Part shown: positions 63,601 to 64,000 of the stretch, one piece after another
Position numbering within the stretch: position 1 is the first letter of the stretch
Layout: the number at the start of each line of letters is the position of its first letter
DNA from: Haliclona indistincta
Lineage: Eukaryota > Porifera > Demospongiae > Haplosclerida > Chalinidae
Assembly: GCA_964017065.1 (NCBI GenBank)
Contig: OZ024788.1
Coordinates: 7,783,202-7,847,201 of the forward strand
DNA: 64,000 nt
Direction of reading: 5' to 3'
Made by a program: the position numbers and the translations under genes
The notes under the pieces: generated by a model
Database searches by the model: none
Seen by the model: only the letters and a program-made list of their open reading frames with translations
What the model was told of the DNA's origin: nothing

Positions 63601-64000
63601 GTGATGTCTCCAGGTTGTGTGACGGTAGCAGTTACTACAGGAGAAACAGTATCAATTGGAGCAGAAACTGTTGCAGTGATGTCTCCAGGTTGTGTGACGG
63701 TAGCAGTTACTACAGGAGAAACAGTGTCAATAGGACGAGAAACTGTTGCTGTGATGTCTCCTGGTTGTGAGACGGTAGCTGTTACTACAGGTGAAACAGT
63801 TTCAATCGGAGCGGACACAGTTGCTGTGATGTCAGTCACTTGCGTTACAGTAGCTGAAGCTATAGAAACAACAGGTGAAATTGTATCAACAGGTACTGAT
63901 AAAGTTCTTGTAATGTCCTCTGGTCCAGTAACAAGAGAGAACGTTGCTGATGCTGTTTGAGAAATAGGTGAGAGTGTTTGAGATACAGAATCTACTGGTC
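39603..64000 (-). CDS. Giant Thr/Val/Ser/Pro repeat protein with Cys-rich module and laminin-G domain (5' end outside window)
   Basis: At least 7,900 codons lie in the window. Exons: 41783 to >64000 (one open exon of more than 22.2 kb), 41511-41732, 40705-41454, 40400-40649, 40234-40345, 40044-40163, 39603-39680. The giant exon is a tandem array of a 25-residue unit (QPGDITATVSAPIDTVSPVV plus TATVT) and a 28-residue variant (SPIPPVVTTAVTQPAD...). It has almost no Cys, Lys, Arg or aromatic residues, so an extended, O-glycosylated, mucin-like or beta-rich stalk is likely. Next come a Cys-rich module (KECCAAA..., ...YIECCRCCQFG..., ...GGILLGCCRN), a non-repeat Ser/Thr/Val segment, and a laminin-G domain (VLTVTFRPQDLSGVLLFASR, WHTAKVTFSSYTGSVQLEVD, IGYIGCID). 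The protein ends 26 residues after the last LamG exon with no membrane helix seen. It is probably secreted or matrix; an adhesion or matrix role is inference. The N-terminus and signal peptide are not in the window. Confidence 0.9.
41850..64000. repeat. Coding tandem array, 75-bp and 84-bp units
   Basis: The 75-bp unit (one reads GTAGCTGTTACTACAGGTGA... on +) alternates with 84-bp variants that contain GGAGGAATAGGTGAAACAGT. Dividing array length, less the cassettes, by unit size gives roughly 230 units in the window (an estimate, not a count). All unit lengths are multiples of three. Recurrent variants are mainly synonymous in the minus-strand frame: CCT/CCA for Pro, CCA/CCG for Pro, ACA/ACG for Thr. 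Confidence 0.95.
43040..64000. repeat. Nine copies of a divergent ~490-bp cassette (higher-order repeat)
   Basis: Copies begin near 43040, 45776, 47408, 53684, 55793, 58445, 59636, 61445 and 63797 (the last cut by the window edge). Each is about 490 bp and encodes a non-canonical stretch with DITATISALIQTVSPSPP, TLRDVTATIIPPIQTVLSF and SQTLSPISQTASATFSL. Spacings are 2736, 1632, 6276, 2109, 2652, 1191, 1809 and 2352 bp, all divisible by three. The cassette is far better conserved between copies than it resembles the simple unit, so the array evolves as cassette plus a variable number of units. Confidence 0.9.

Noticed and set aside
41839..63960. Long plus-strand ORFs across the repeat array (up to 765 codons, MSIGAETVAVMSPGCV-type)
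   Set aside because: They are antisense shadows of the giant minus-strand exon. Each is broken by stops in every cassette, while the minus frame never stops and splices into a LamG domain.
41850..64000. CRISPR-like array
   Set aside because: The repeats are contiguous 75/84-bp coding units with no unique spacers, in a eukaryotic gene.

Overview
The window is nuclear DNA from an animal, most likely a demosponge. Genes are split by many short introns (mostly 40-80 bp, GT-AG) and packed closely. Poly(A) signals are AATAAA, there is a nuclear-type tRNA-Asp, and foldback or inverted-repeat elements sit in introns. The gene set (GABA-B type class C GPCR, TGF-beta-receptor-type kinase, CLASP, separase, CNC-type bZIP, NEMP) is metazoan. 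'Sponge' is inferred from compactness and gene style; it is not proven by the sequence. Gene models were built by hand from splice sites, phases and family motifs. Each exon chain adds up to a whole number of codons, except the last gene, which runs off the window.

Layout: 528-3472 (+) GABA-B-like receptor, 15 exons; 3771-6762 (+) TGF-beta-receptor-like Ser/Thr kinase with almost no ectodomain; 7914-8770 (+) small two-exon gene with an internal duplication; 9197-21530 (-) CLASP, 26 exons; 21742-30097 (+) separase, about 15 exons, with a tRNA-Asp on the opposite strand of one intron; 30367-31903 (+) CNC/NRF-type bZIP factor; 32672-36533 (-) NEMP/TMEM194 inner nuclear membrane protein; 36673-39470 (+) flavin-reductase-domain fusion protein; 39603 to beyond 64000 (-) a giant secreted or surface repeat protein ending in a Cys-rich module and a laminin-G domain.

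Two gene pairs are divergent with very short shared upstream regions. CLASP/separase (211 bp) are both mitotic and share E2F- and CHR-like motifs; NEMP/flavin reductase are separated by 139 bp. Three pairs are convergent. One of these, small gene/CLASP, has a perfectly palindromic poly(A) signal that could serve both strands. The bZIP gene has a TATA box followed by an NF-E2/antioxidant-response-type site at the expected start of transcription, which suggests autoregulation.

The standout is the last third of the window. It is a single uninterrupted coding exon of at least 22.2 kb, made of about 25- and 28-residue Thr/Val/Ser/Pro repeats. Nine copies of a divergent cassette interrupt the array, and kilobase-scale near-identical blocks recur inside it. 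Differences between units fall mainly at synonymous positions, which points to a real giant protein that is being homogenised and expanded.
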